64,000 nucleotides of DNA from Meconema thalassinum. Taxonomy: Eukaryota > Arthropoda > Insecta > Orthoptera > Tettigoniidae. The stretch lies in assembly GCA_946902985.2 (NCBI GenBank), contig OX336389.2, positions 338,060,444-338,124,443 on the forward strand. The letters are read 5' to 3'. The translations under genes were made by a program, and so were the position numbers. The notes under the pieces were generated by a model, which had not been told where the DNA came from, made no database searches, and saw nothing but the letters and a program-made list of their open reading frames with translations. Of the stretch, positions 30,781 to 42,568 are shown piece by piece (the first letter of the stretch is position 1; every line of letters begins with the position of its first letter).

Positions 30781-32841
30781 ATCATATGTTATTCTTTTAT
30801 TTATGCACAAAATTCGGGAATCTAGATTGATCCAGGTGAAAATTAAATACTCAATCCTACAGAATCTGGAATTTGATGAGAATATGGGACGGTCCACTTG
30901 CCTTACCCTTCTTTAACAACTCTGAGCAACACATGCTCTCATCAACCGCTTCAATAACACACACACCTGTGTACAGGAACTAACGTCCTCATGGATGACC
31001 CTTGGCCTCCACGTAAATACAAATGTCGACAATCCTAGTCGCACACTATTTTCAACTATAATCACCATATGTGATTTTAAATATTTTTTCCACAATACTA
31101 TATTTTTTATAGGCGTTGTAATATTCTGTCATACAAATTACTGTGTATTCTCAAGTTTAATATTTCCAATAAAAAGATGTAGTTATTCCTGGTCAACTTC
31201 TTCCTGCCTCCATTTTACATAATTTCAACATAGTTGATACATTTTAAAAATCTGCCGCTCTATTTTTCCTTCCTTATTTTTACTTGGTGCTTTTGGAAAA
31301 ATCTTCTAAACTCAAAATCGCTGCCATTCCACTTTATTCACACACACTAATTTATCCTTTTAACCTGTTCATTAATATAAACTTCTATTCCAGATATATT
31401 TAAATAAACAAATGTTAATATATTAGATTCATCACAGTTCTATTTATTTAAATAATTCCTATGTTTATTATTATAATATCTTTCTAACCACATGAAATTA
31501 TTATTATTATCCCTGGCAAAATATTACTTAGTCATTGTTGCTATTCTTACAAAATTATAATTATTATTATGACCCTAGTTTATCCACTACTTAAATATAA
31601 ATAATTAAACAAAATGTTTAAATCCTCAACACAAATTATTTATAACTTTCTCACTTCATGATTATTAATTCAGTAACTTCAATAATTATTAACAATGTAA
31701 ATTAAATTCAAAAACAATGGTGCTATCACCTTCCAAAATAATTTAATTAAATTAATAATTTAACGGTGTATTCTCACATTGATTATTAGAATATTTATTT
31801 ATTTCACTGTAATTTATTATTATTAAACAATTAAAATTTATTTAAATAATCCAAGTTATTCTCAAGCCTCTAATAAGAGCTATAGAAAAAATATTCCTAT
31901 TTCTTGAAATAAATTAGGATGTTTCATGTCGAAAGACATGAATATAACTGTTGCTCTGACAGTATAGCAAAAATAGTATATTAAATTGTCGGACTCCAAT
32001 ATTGCTCCATTTGTCATCCTGGTCAAATATAAATGACGTTGACATAACGATGATGGTGTTGATTTTCTATCATGAATGTTAAAAAGGAATTCTCAAACAC
32101 TACATTAGACTAGTAAGTAGGCTAATACATGTAGAATTTAGCTAACTTCATTCTTGATGTGATGGTAATGCGTGTCCTCGGTGTTCGCCACCACCATAGC
32201 GATCTCCCACGGTCATCTGCGATTCCATATAATCCTCGTTTCCTTCCATTTCACACCTATCCTCGTACGTTTTTAACGGCACATGTCAGCGTTTATAACA
32301 GCGCGTTCACAAACACTCCCGCTATACTTCCTAAAGTTCGACATGATAAAATGTTTCAAGTCCTCATGCAATTCGATTACTTTCGTAAAGTTCAACAGGA
32401 TGAATAGTTCCATATTGCGGTTTCACTTGCCTTGACTTGCTATTTCAGGAACACCTTTTAGCAGCGTGAAATCAACGATTATTGCAATGTCCATCTGGTA
32501 TCTGTAGAATGCCTAATAGACTCACAGCATGTAACATGATATGCTTGTAGGCTAAACTATTTGTTGATATCCTGTGACTGGTATTTTGGATATTCTCCAC
32601 CACTATCTGTAGAACAGATGGGACCAGATTGTCGTCTAACATTTACTAAGACATGCAAAATCGTGGAAACACAAGTGTTCAGTTCTCTGAATATAGACTA
32701 AGTCCATGGACAGCACGTCCAGCGACTAAGTTCTCCCGTAGACAATAACGATAGTATAACTACTCGATTCACGGTGCAGCGGCGATGTTCACACTAGCAG
32801 TTGCTTGGCTGAAGTGCATGTCTCCATGAAGTTGCTCGCTC

Positions 32842-32849
32842 TTTATATA
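32842..32849 (-). promoter_or_regulatory. TATA box of the element 1 LTR (3' copy)
   Basis: On the minus strand GGGTATATAAAGAGCG, about 325 bp into the LTR from its 5' end. The same motif is kept in the 5' LTR at 42410-42417. It is a plausible core promoter because it sits where U3 should end. Confidence 0.55.
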
Positions 32850-33199
32850 CCCGCAGCGGTACAAACTTCTAGAACATTCTAATCCGTATCTCAGCTTCTA
32901 CTGATCGGATTTCCTAGCTTGGTAGCTCCATCTTCTCCAAATCCAATAGCCAGAAAACTGTGCTACGTTTCAAAGTTCAAATCCATCGCCTTGAGGAAAT
33001 TCTAAAAAATCATACATTCACGTGGGCCACGTCATAGGCTCCGCGTCATACCTCACTCACTGCTCGAAGTCTTTCAGCGCGCGATTCAACATCAGCTGCT
33101 TCGTTGCAAAAGTCTTTTCGTCTCTCTATCATGACGTCACTATATCATGGACGTGTACACGATCCGGGTACATCCACCCCTCACGCCATTAAGAAAAAT

Positions 33200-33607
33200 A
33201 TATAACACTTTATATATTATTTTTTCTACTGTTGTCTGGCTCTTGAGTGATATATCTTCAAACTTGCAGCGTTGACTTTTCCCACGACGTTACCAGAGTC
33301 TTTCTCAACAAGTTTATAACTTCCGTTATCATAGCTTTCTGCAATTCTGAACGGGCCATAGTATAAATTAGCAAATTTAGAATACACTCTATTCATGACG
33401 TCAGACGGAATAGGTTTTCTGACAAGAACAAGGGTTCCAACATTCAGAGGTTGTCTGAATTTCTACCTTTGGACTCTCCTTTCTCTCTTGGCAGCTTGCT
33501 TACGAATTTTCTCCAGTGCTTGCACTTCTCTGATTTGTCTGCTAGGCTCTAATTCTGGTGGTATGGAAATTATCATATCCCATGGTCTTATGGGTTTATT
33601 TTCATGA
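33200..33607 (-). pseudogene. Integrase C-terminal region of element 1, frameshifted
   Basis: Minus-strand sense resumes past the integrase ORF stop: R-P-W-D-M-I-I-S-I-P-P-E-L-E-P-S-R-Q-I and Q-A-L-E-K-I-R-K-Q-A-A-K, and further down V-R-K-P-type and K-V-N-A-A-S-L-K-type motifs that are now split over frames with stops. It matches the chromatin-contacting C-terminal part of Ty3/Gypsy integrases in style. Confidence 0.6.
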
Positions 33608-33609
33608 TG

Positions 33610-34467
33610 CTATAACATCGGTATCTGATTCGTACTCTCATGTACAGTGGAGTTAAAGGAATGTGATGCAATGGGTAATACATCTATCCACTTCCAATGT
33701 TCGGTAGAACAAAATAAACGACAGAATTTGGCTATCTCTGACATAATCCTTTCAGCTGGGTTGCTTTCAGGATGTTGTATTAAACTTCGGATCTGCTTAA
33801 TGTCCAATACTTCCATAGCACTTCTAAATTCATAAGATATAAATTGCGATCCATGATCTGTTAAGAGGTATTCAGGTTTTCCTGCTTCAGGAATCACACA
33901 ATCTCTGATTCTCTTCAGGATGTAACATGTGTTCGCTTTCTGGATGGAGTGAAGCATTGTGAATTTGCTAAAAACATCAATGGTTACCAGTATGTATCTA
34001 TTTCCCCTCTTCGACTTCGGCAAAGGTCCATAAATATCCATGGCGAATAAATCTCGTGGTTTCAAAGGAATAATAGGTCGAGGCGCTTTCTTCAACAGCT
34101 TGCAATTTTGCTTGTTTCTCTGACACAAGTCACATGTCCTAATCGTCTCTCTGACTGTAGTCCTCATCCCTTCCCACGAAATTTTTTCTAGCACGAGTTG
34201 TACTATCTTATCCAATCCGGCGTGTCCTGAAATTCTATGTGCTAGCCATATAATCGGTTTCTGAAGTATGGTTGGCACCGCCACTCTCAATTTTGTATGG
34301 TCTGTATCAATGAACCTATAGACAATATCATTCATTACCACATAATTCCTTGAAATTCCTTCTGTCTCCTGATCATCTATGTCAGTATTATCCATATTTC
34401 CTTTAAGAAATCGGTATATCTTTCTCAAATATGCATTCCTCTTCTGAGTAACAGATGAAATGAAAAT
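33610..34467 (-). pseudogene. Integrase of element 1
   Basis: About 285 codons of integrase; the ORF is fused at its start to SINE sequence (34468-34530). It has a zinc-binding part (H-R-I-S-G-H-A-G and C-D-L-C-Q-R-N-K) and a catalytic core with A-M-D-I-Y-G-P (D), L-T-D-H-G-S-Q-F (D) and N-P-A-E-R-I (E). It would join element cDNA to chromosomal DNA. The frame stops at 33610, and the preceding RNase H is lost, so the polyprotein is broken. Confidence 0.82.
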
Positions 34468-34795
34468 GAAAATCCACAGCCTGCTTCCAGTCTCCGACCG
34501 GGTCAGGAATGGAATGAATGAAGCCCCCATCTAGCGGCGAGGATATGGACTGTGCCGGCTGCCGAGGCCTTACGCACTCCTCTGGGGCAATGATTAAATG
34601 AATGACAGATGAAATGAAATGATAGTGGAGAGTGTTGCTGGAATGAAATTTTGACAGGGAAAACCGGAGTACCCGGAGAAAAACCTGTCTGCCTCCGTTT
34701 TGTCCAGCACAGATCTCACATGGAGTGACCGGGATTTGAACCACGGACCCAGCGGTGAGAGGCCGGCGTGCTGCCGCCTAAGCCATGGAGGCTTC
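34468..34795 (-). mobile_element. tRNA-headed SINE (family S4) inserted in element 1 pol
   Basis: 328 bp, the same length as the copy at 43669-43996 and its reverse complement. Head GAAGCCTCCATGGCTTAGGCGG and B-box GGTTCAAATCCCGG. It lies directly after the RT connection motif R-K-G-N-R-W-K-W. No target duplication is visible and the RNase H region is missing on its far side. Confidence 0.82.
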
Positions 34796-35702
34796 CACTT
34801 CCATCTGTTTCCTTTTCTTAAAAGATCTTGTGAAGGTGCTACTATGTTGGTGTAGTTGTGAGAATGTCCTGCGAAGAATTGGCAAGTCCCCAAAAAAGTA
34901 CGTAAGTTCTTTATCCTCGTGGGTCTTGGAAAGTAAGCAATTGCTTGAACCTTGGCCTCGTTGGGACGATATCCTTGTCCATCCAGGATATGCCCTAAGA
35001 ATTTAGTCTCTTCCCTAAAAGATTGGCATTTATTCAAATTCACCTAGAAATTTGACTTCTTCTGTCATTGAATAGGTTTCAAAAATGTAACAGATGTTGC
35101 TCTTCATTCTCAGACGCAACCAGTATGTCATCGATGTAACATATTACAGAGTCTTTCAACTCTGGACTAAGGTAAGTCTAATGCTCTAATTAGAACGGAT
35201 CCTGATGTCTTCATCCAAAAGGTAGCCTTTTGAAAACATATGTTTGTTGGTCAAACATGAATCCCGTAAATTTCTACGACGCTTCACTTAATTTCACATG
35301 ATGGTATGAGGAAGTAAGATCTATAGTTGAGAACCATCTCTTGCCTTTAAATTTTCTCAATAATTCCTTAATGACAGGGGTTGGTCATATTCTGGTAGAA
35401 TTTTTGAATTTAGAGATTTTACGTCCAGACAAATACGCAGGCTTCCATCCGGATTAGGCACAAACGCTAATGGATTTACATAAGCTGTGGTATATATCTC
35501 TACTATCATCCTTTTCTAAATCTGCAATGATGACTTTCACCTGTTCCCGATACTTCTCTGCAATAGGGTAAAGTCTGCAATGATATGGGGCTTCATCATT
35601 GACTTGGATGTGATACTCAAAGTCCTTAATTTCCCCAGGCTTTGTATCAAAAATGTCCTCAAATTCTTGTAACATCTTCTTCAATTTCGGTGTTTCTTCC
35701 AC
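34796..35702 (-). pseudogene. Reverse transcriptase of element 1, degraded
   Basis: 35454-35702 is the RT entry (F-D-T-K-P-G-E-I, P-I-A-E-K-Y-R-E-Q-V). 35050-35450 still encodes motif remnants such as the Y-I-D-D-I-L-V-A-S box (about 35130) but has many stops. The ORF 34594-35043 contains the connection part L-G-H-I-L-D-G-Q-G and F-L-G-T-C-Q-F-F and then runs into the SINE. RT copies the RNA into DNA; this one is dead. Confidence 0.8.
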
Positions 35703-35834
35703 ATTGACTACATCTTCCTCTGGTTCTTCAATACTATGAATGACCTGTGACTATCGGATGTTTCCCTCGGTGAATTTCTCTTCGTCGCCTTCAAAATTTA
35801 TATCTCCAGTTTGATGAAAACGTGTGGTCTCTGA

Positions 35835-36548
35835 CTACATATCAATAATGGTCTTGTACTTTGTTATAAAATCATTGCCTATGATCATATCATTGATTAT
35901 GTCCCTCATAACCACGAAAATATGCTCAAAATAGCAATCTCCAATTTTCAGTTTTAAATACAACTGTGTTTTGCATGTTGTCACTTTGTTAGGGATAATT
36001 CCTTGTATCTTGATGCCTGATACAGGAATTTCCTCTAAACTTTCTGTGAGCTTCCATAAAGCATAGAGCTTCTCACTAATCAAACAAAGCATTGCTCCAG
36101 TGTCAATCAGTGTATATATCGTCATACCATAAACTTCACACTCTATAATAGGTAATTTAGATCGTTTCTCTAGTCCAGTTCTCTCTTCCTTCAATTCAAT
36201 CAAATCTTCATTTTCTACTTGCCATTCGACAATCTTCGAAACATAACTGCTTATTGGTTTGTTGAAGTTTTTTTTTCCATCAACTTCTGCTGATTTCTTC
36301 GACGTGGAAGTACTAGGTTTATTGTGCTGCTCATCTAGGAATTGTTTACTGTCTTGATGCCTTCTATCAAGATGTTCCCTAGCCTGTTGCTTAAAATTTT
36401 CCTTCCCTCGTTGTTCTTCTCTTCTGTTTGGTTGCTGTTGCTGATTATAATTATACGATCTCTGTCGTTGCTGTTGGTTACCATATTGTTGTTGATTTTG
36501 TTGTTGTGGCCTACTATATGGTTTCGAATGAAAACCACGTTTGTTCAA
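35835..36548 (-). pseudogene. Q/N-rich nucleocapsid-like region and aspartic protease of element 1
   Basis: 237 codons, with a stop before the RT. Residues 1-75 are rich in Gln, Asn and Arg, from CAA-type codons, and lack any CCHC zinc knuckle. The protease (about 130-237) has T-L-I-D-T-G-A-M-L (D-T-G motif) and I-I-G-N-D-F near the end, the hydrophobic-hydrophobic-G partner motif. Proteases of this type cut the Gag-Pol protein. The absence of zinc knuckles suggests the basic Q/N segment binds RNA instead, which is inference. Confidence 0.78.
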
Positions 36549-36732
36549 ATGAGTCCACCTGTTCTGATACCTATATGGCCTTATGTATGATCTGTTTTGA
36601 ATGGAGTGTCCCTATTGTGTCTCCATTCCTAATTTTCAACATGGTCCTTGGATTGTTTCCAATGTTGATTCGTCTGACTTTGACGATCAGTCATCCAAGC
36701 ATATACTGTTTGATTTTCATTTTGACTACCTT

Positions 36733-37371
36733 TCAAATGAAAAATTCTGCATTGGCATGGTTTAACCTCTGCAGTACCTCATCGAATTCTTCCATATTCC
36801 CTATATTAGCTGCAATCAACGTTCGTTGTACCTCTATTGGAAATAGTCGGATTAATCCAGATATCATTTCAAAATCTGGCATTGAAGGTTCTAAAAATTG
36901 TAATTTAGACAATTGTTGCGAGAAATAGGCCGAATACTTGGTTGGTTGTGATGTCGAGTATCTCTTGGCATACAACTCCGCCATTATCTGTTGTTGAGTT
37001 TCCGGCGACCAAAATTTTCTCAAAAGTCCCCTGGAAAATTCTTCAAAATTACGGAAACTTGATCTGAAAGCCCTGAACCAAACCAGTGCAGGTCCATCCA
37101 AAAATCTGATTATAACTCTAATTTCTCTCTCCTTCGAAATCTTCGAATCCCGGATGTAATCCTTGACTTCGCGTAGAAATTCTGCTGGTGGAATACTTCC
37201 AGTTCCGATACATTTTCCTGGCTTATCTTCTTTGTCCTTATAGATAGTAATAGGAATAGAATTCGTCACAGTCTTTGGTTCTACCACTTCTTTGGAAATT
37301 TCTTTCTTTTTGCTCATCTCAAAAGTTGGGATTTCTTCCAATTTTCTTTCCTCCAGTTGTGATGTGTACAA
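36733..37371 (-). pseudogene. Gag core of element 1
   Basis: 212 codons with the retrotransposon Gag fold signature F-L-D-G-P-A-L-V-W-F-R-A-F and F-x-R-G-L-L-R-K-F-W followed by a Y-S-A-Y-F-S-Q-Q-L segment. It forms the particle. Upstream is a coiled-coil leader in other frames. The ORF is bounded by stops on both sides. Confidence 0.78.
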
Positions 37372-37377
37372 AGAAAG

Positions 37378-38660
37378 TTATTCTTCTAAAGGTCCTACAG
37401 TTCTTTTTAATTCGGAAGCAATCGTCTTCTTTTTCTTCTCCCCTCGGATTTCTTCTATTGCCTTCTTGACAAATTCTTTGGTTACAAGATCGGTTTCTCT
37501 ACTTTGAATATCCTTCATGTTCTCAGTAGTTACCTGAATATCTTTTACGAGTTTCTCTATGATTGTCTCGTGATTTTTACAGTGTTTGTCACCTGAGACA
37601 TATCTTTCTGAATTGTACATACATCTTCGGATATCACTTTGATATGTGTGGTAAAAGAATCTCTTGCTTCTTGGACATCCTCTTTAGCTTCCTCTAATAT
37701 CGAACTTCTGACCTCAGTAAGTGCAATTTCTCTTATATTCTTACTAAGTTCTTGGATCACCTTGTCCTCTTTCAATTGTTCCAAAATTGTGTCTAGAAAA
37801 TCGGTTGCAACTTTCTGCAACACCTGCCTTGCAGTAATACTACATTATTCTGTTATCTTTGTCTCCAAGTTCTCTAGGTCGTCAGCTACTTTTCTTCAAT
37901 GCCTTTCAAAATGTTCCTCCATAGCCTTCAATTTAATACGCGATTTTCCTAAATTGTCTTCTAAGCTTTTAGTACTTTCTGTTATTTTGGTTTCAATTAA
38001 AAATTTGTCTTCCTCTAGCCTAGTTTCTAGATCCTTGGATTTTTCAAATAATTCTCCAAGTTTTTCCCCAAAAATTTTCGATTTTTCCGCGAACTGTTTT
38101 CCCAAAGTCTCTGATAATTGGTGTTCTAATAATTTAGAATTATCAGCTAAATCCAATCTTAAAGTTTCAGAATAATCAATTATTTGTAAGTCCATGAGAC
38201 GTGAACTTTCTGTTAACCTTTCAAGTGATCTGGAATTTTCGGAAGTTCTTTCTTCCAAAGATTCTCTCAAAGATTCTGTGCTTGCGCTTAATCTATCCTC
38301 AAAATGTTTAGTGTTTTCGGAAAGTTTACTATCAGTGTCAGATTTAAATGAGTTAGAATTCTGCAATAACTTTCTTTCTAATGATTCTGATAATCTTATT
38401 TCTAATGATTTAGAACTTTCTGATAGTTTAGATTCAAATGAGGCTGAATTTTCAGATAGTTTAGATTCTAATGAGGCTGCATTTTCAGATAGTTTAGATT
38501 CTAATTAGGCTGAATTTTCAGATAGTTTAGCTTCTAAATATTTAGAGATTTCATTGATTTGTGTTTCCAACTTGTTGGAATTTTCTAACAACTTTTTTCC
38601 AATTGAGTCACATTCTCAATATCCTGCTTAATGTCAGACTCCATTCGAGCTAACACCTCC
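37378..38660 (-). pseudogene. Coiled-coil leader of Gag in element 1, 11-residue repeats
   Basis: Minus-strand frames 37896-38366, 37557-37823 and 37378-37620 form a long Ser/Glu/Leu/Lys-rich region. From about 38600 to 37950 the pattern L-S-E-N-S-x-S-L-E-S-K repeats each 11 residues (33 bp; clearest at 38430-38530). Such hendecads form coiled coils. A TAA replaces a serine codon near 38505, and further frame breaks lie near 38620, so it is not expressed whole. Gag starting at a methionine near 38650 is plausible but not certain. Confidence 0.7.
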
Positions 38661-39226
38661 AACACTTTTCCATTCTATTCAATAAGAAATACAGGATAGG
38701 TATTCAATGGATAATGAAGACCTAAGATTAAACATGTACAAGCCTAACGTAGTTTGAGAATTCATAATAAATTGAGATGTGCCCTACGTCGATGTCTAAT
38801 GGAAAAAATCTACTTATTTAAATATACTTTCAACCAACGACAAATATTATGCAAAGTTCAAAAATCCTCCATCTGGATGCTCTAAGTTGTGCTTTTCTTC
38901 TAACAAAAAATAAACTCGCGTTTCTAATATTTGAAGAAAATAATTTAATTTAATAAAACTCCCTTAATAATACTTGATTCCCATACGAAACAAAATCGTC
39001 ACAAATTCAAATTCCAGTCATTTATTTCCAAATGCAAGTTTTCCTATGTCCTCAAAACACGGACTTAACAGTTTCCCTTAATTCAAAATGTTAATGGATT
39101 TTTGTCAATTGTCGGAACAAGTGGCAAAGAAATCTCGACTCTACTCGAATGCCTATTCGAAAAACCAGTTCGAAAGACCAATTCGATCCCCTTAGTACGG
39201 GCGCCAAACTTCTTCCCTCTACCATA
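38661..39226 (-). other. 5' leader of element 1
   Basis: Between the coiled-coil leader and the 5' LTR. On minus, TTTGGCGCCCGTACTAAGG begins about 17 nt after the LTR end and may be the primer-binding site, but the gap from the LTR edge is unusual. Confidence 0.5.
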
Positions 39227-42200
39227 TGTGCCCGTTTGGACCGAAATCCAACGACCTCATTTTGCAAATTACCGAAATCAGTTCAGCACGAGACAAATCT
39301 ATCTCAGGGTCTATGTGGCCAAATACTAGGTCAAAATCTGGCATCCATGATATCGGCAATATGCAAGTAAGGTAGGGAGAGAGATTAATCGAAAATAGCA
39401 CACTTCTTAAGATATCTCAAGTTATTTATAATTAAAAGATTGAAAATTTGGCAAAAACCATCAAAATAAACAAAAACAATCACACATAAAAATCAACACA
39501 CCCTACAGTTAAACAACACCCCTAATCTTCGATGGATGATACCCAGAAAATTAATAGTCCATTCTGGTATCACTAAAAAATCTCATATTTACACCAATTC
39601 AGGCGATCACGATTCGATGAAGAGTTCAAGTGATCAATCAATGTACACTTGCAGTTTCAACTTTCTGAAGATTGATTAAGATTGTTCAAGTAATCGTTGA
39701 ATATTTTGAAAAATTTGTCACTTTGACTTGCCGATTATGTTTTCCAAAAAAAATGGAAAATTATTTCACTGAATTCGTTGTAGTATTTCATCAACATAAT
39801 ATCAATATTTGGCTAACATAATGGTCGAATGTTAATATTGTTGTATCTTGTGAATTTTGTTTCTAATAACAAATATTTATAAAGTTTCATCTTCAATAAT
39901 AATATGAAAAATAAATATTTTTCTATTTTCTCATTTTCAATTGGTCTCACATAACCAATAAATTAAATTATACACATCTCAAAGATGTTATATTGAATCA
40001 GCATGAATTGTTATTAACAATAGAAATTGTTGTAATCTACTATCATTTAATTAGTTCACTTTCTCCTCAATCAATTATCTTTCTCCACTCAGTTAATATT
40101 CACAATATTTCAAAGTCAAAATATTAAAAACAGTATTTATTATTATTATTATTGTTGCTAATTTCCATCTAATTTATTTAGTATATGAAGATTGGCATTA
40201 AGTTAATTGATTGTCTCAAATATTATTATTATTATCATCATTCCAAGCATAAAACATAAATATTCTCAGTTATTTATTTTATTATTGCATTAGCAACTAT
40301 TTATTTTCTCAAGATTTTTCTCGGTCAGGTTCATCAAATCTATAATCATATTTTATTCTTTCATTTAGGCACAAAAATCGGGAATCTAGATTGATCCAGG
40401 TGAAAAATAAATACTCAATACTACAGAATCTGGAATTTGACGAGAATATGGGGCGGCCCACTTGCCTTACCCTTCTTTAACAACTCTGAGCAACACATGC
40501 TCTCATCAACCACTTCAATAACACACCTGTGTACAGGAACTAACGTCCTCATGGATGACTCTTGGCCTCCACGTAAATACAAATGTCGACAATCCTAATC
40601 GCATACTATTTTCAACTATAATCACCATATGTGATTTTAAATATTTTTTCCACAATACTATATTTTTTATATGCGTTGTAATATTCTGTCATACAAATTA
40701 CTGTGTATTCTCAAGTTTAATATTTCCAATAAAAAGATGTAGTTATTCCTTGTCAACTTCTTCCTGCCTCCATTTTACGTAATTTCAACCTAGTTGATAC
40801 ATTTTAAAAACCTGCCGCTATTTTCTTCCTTCCTTATTTGTACTTGGTGCTTTTCGAAAAATCTTCTAAACTCAAAATCGTTGCCATTCCACTTTATTCA
40901 CACACACTAATTTATCCTTTTAACCTGTTCATTAATATAAACTTCTATTCCGCAAATATTTAAATAAACAAATGTTATTATATTAGATTCATCACTGTTC
41001 TATTTATATAAATCATTCTTATATTTATTATTAGAATATCTTTCTAACCACATGAAATTATTATTATTATCCCTGGCAAAATATTACTTAGTCATTGTTG
41101 CTATTCTTACAACATTATAATTATTATTATGACCCTAGTTTATCCACTACTTAACTATAAATAATTTAACATAATGTTTAAATCCTCAACACAAATTATT
41201 TATAACTTTCTCACTTCATGATTATTAATTCAGTAACTTCAATAATTATTAACAATGTAAATTAAATTCAAAAACAATGGTGCTATCACCTTCCAAAATA
41301 CTTTAATTAAATTAATAATTTAACGGTGTATTCTCACATTGATCATTAGAATATTTATTTATTTCACTGTAATTTATTATTATTAAACAATTAAGAATGT
41401 ATTTAAATAATCCAAGTTATTCTCAAGCCTCTAATAAGAGCTATAGAAAAAATATTCCTATTTCTTGAAATAAATTAGGAGGTTTCATGTCGAAAGACAT
41501 GAATATAACTGTTGCTCTGACAGTATAGCAAAAATAGTATATTAAATTGTCGGACTCCAATATTGCTCCAGTTGTCATCCTGGACAAATATAAATGACGT
41601 TGACATAACGATGATGGTGTTGATTTTCTATCATGAATGTTAAAAAGGATTTCTCAAACACTACATTAGACCAGTAAGTAATACATGTAGAATTTAGCTA
41701 ACTTCATTCTTGATGTGATGGTAATGCGTGTCCTCGGTATTCGCCACTACCATAGCGATCTCCCACGGTCATCTGAGATTCCATATCTTCCTCGTTTCCT
41801 TCCATTTCACACCTATCCTCGTACGGTTTTAACGGCACATGTCAGCGGTTATAACAGCGCGTTCACAAACACACCCGCTATACATCCTCAAGTTCGACAT
41901 GATGAAATGTTTCAAGTCCTCATACAATTCGATTACTTTCGTAAAGTTCAACATGATGAAAAGTTCCAAGTCCTAATATTGCGGTTTCACTTGACTTGAC
42001 TTGCTATTTCATGAACACCTTTTAGCAGCGTCAAATCAACGATTATTGCAATGACCATCTGGTATCTGTAGAATGCCCAATAGACAGTCTCACAGCAAGT
42101 AACATGATATGCTTGTAGGCTAAACTATTTGTTGATATCCTGTGACTGGTATTTTGGATATTCTCCACCACTATCTGTAGAACAGATGGGACCAGATTGT

Positions 42201-42568
42201 CGTCTAACATTTATTAAGACTTGCAAAATCATGAAAACACAAGTGCTCAGTTCTCTGAATATAGACTAAGTCCATGGACAGTATGTCCAGCGACTAAGTT
42301 CTCCCGTAGACAATAACGATAGTATAACTACTCGATTCACGGTGCAGCGGCGATGTTCAGACAAGCAGTTGCTTGTCTGAATTACATGTCTCCATGAAGT
42401 TGCTCGCTCTTTATATACCCGCAGCGGTCCAAACCTCTGGAACATTCTAATCCGTATCTCAGCTTCTACTGAACGGATTTCCTTGCATGGTAGCTCCATC
42501 TTCTCCAAATCCAATAGCCAGAAAACTGTGCTACTTTTCAAAGTTCAAATCCATCGTCTTGAGGAAAT
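39227..42568 (-). repeat. Right (5') LTR of element 1, 3' and internal parts
   Basis: Pairs with 28932-33000. It lacks the LINE L-B insertion and the 172-bp outer end. It should drive transcription toward lower coordinates through the TATA-like TTTATATA (plus) at 42410-42417. Confidence 0.9.
42410..42417 (-). promoter_or_regulatory. TATA box of the element 1 LTR (5' copy)
   Basis: Minus strand GGGTATATAAAGAGCG, identical to the 3' copy. Downstream sequence is also alike in both LTRs. Confidence 0.55.

Larger units (their letters stand above)
28932..33172 (-). repeat. Left (3') LTR of element 1
   Basis: 4241 bp including a 661-bp LINE insertion. Aligns with 39227-42568 from TGTGCCCGTTTGGACC up to position 33000, after which the partner is deleted. 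Confidence 0.9.
28932..42568 (-). mobile_element. Ty3/Gypsy element 1, with about 4.2-kb LTRs, nested in the left LTR of element 2
   Basis: Left (3') LTR 28932-33172, right (5') LTR 39227-42568. LTR ends are TGTACCC and GGGCACA on the minus strand. A purine tract GTGAGGGGTGGA precedes the 3' LTR. Between them the minus strand carries a long coiled-coil leader, Gag, a Q/N-rich region, protease, a decayed RT and an integrase; RNase H is missing. Element 1 and element 2 share gene order and protein style, so they are relatives. The right end has lost 172 bp of LTR together with adjacent element 2 sequence. Confidence 0.88.

Noticed and set aside
36342..36928. Plus-strand hydrophobic ORFs suggesting membrane proteins or an envelope gene
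   Set aside because: Antisense to the Gag and Q/N-rich region of element 1; no envelope-like ORF was found in any element.
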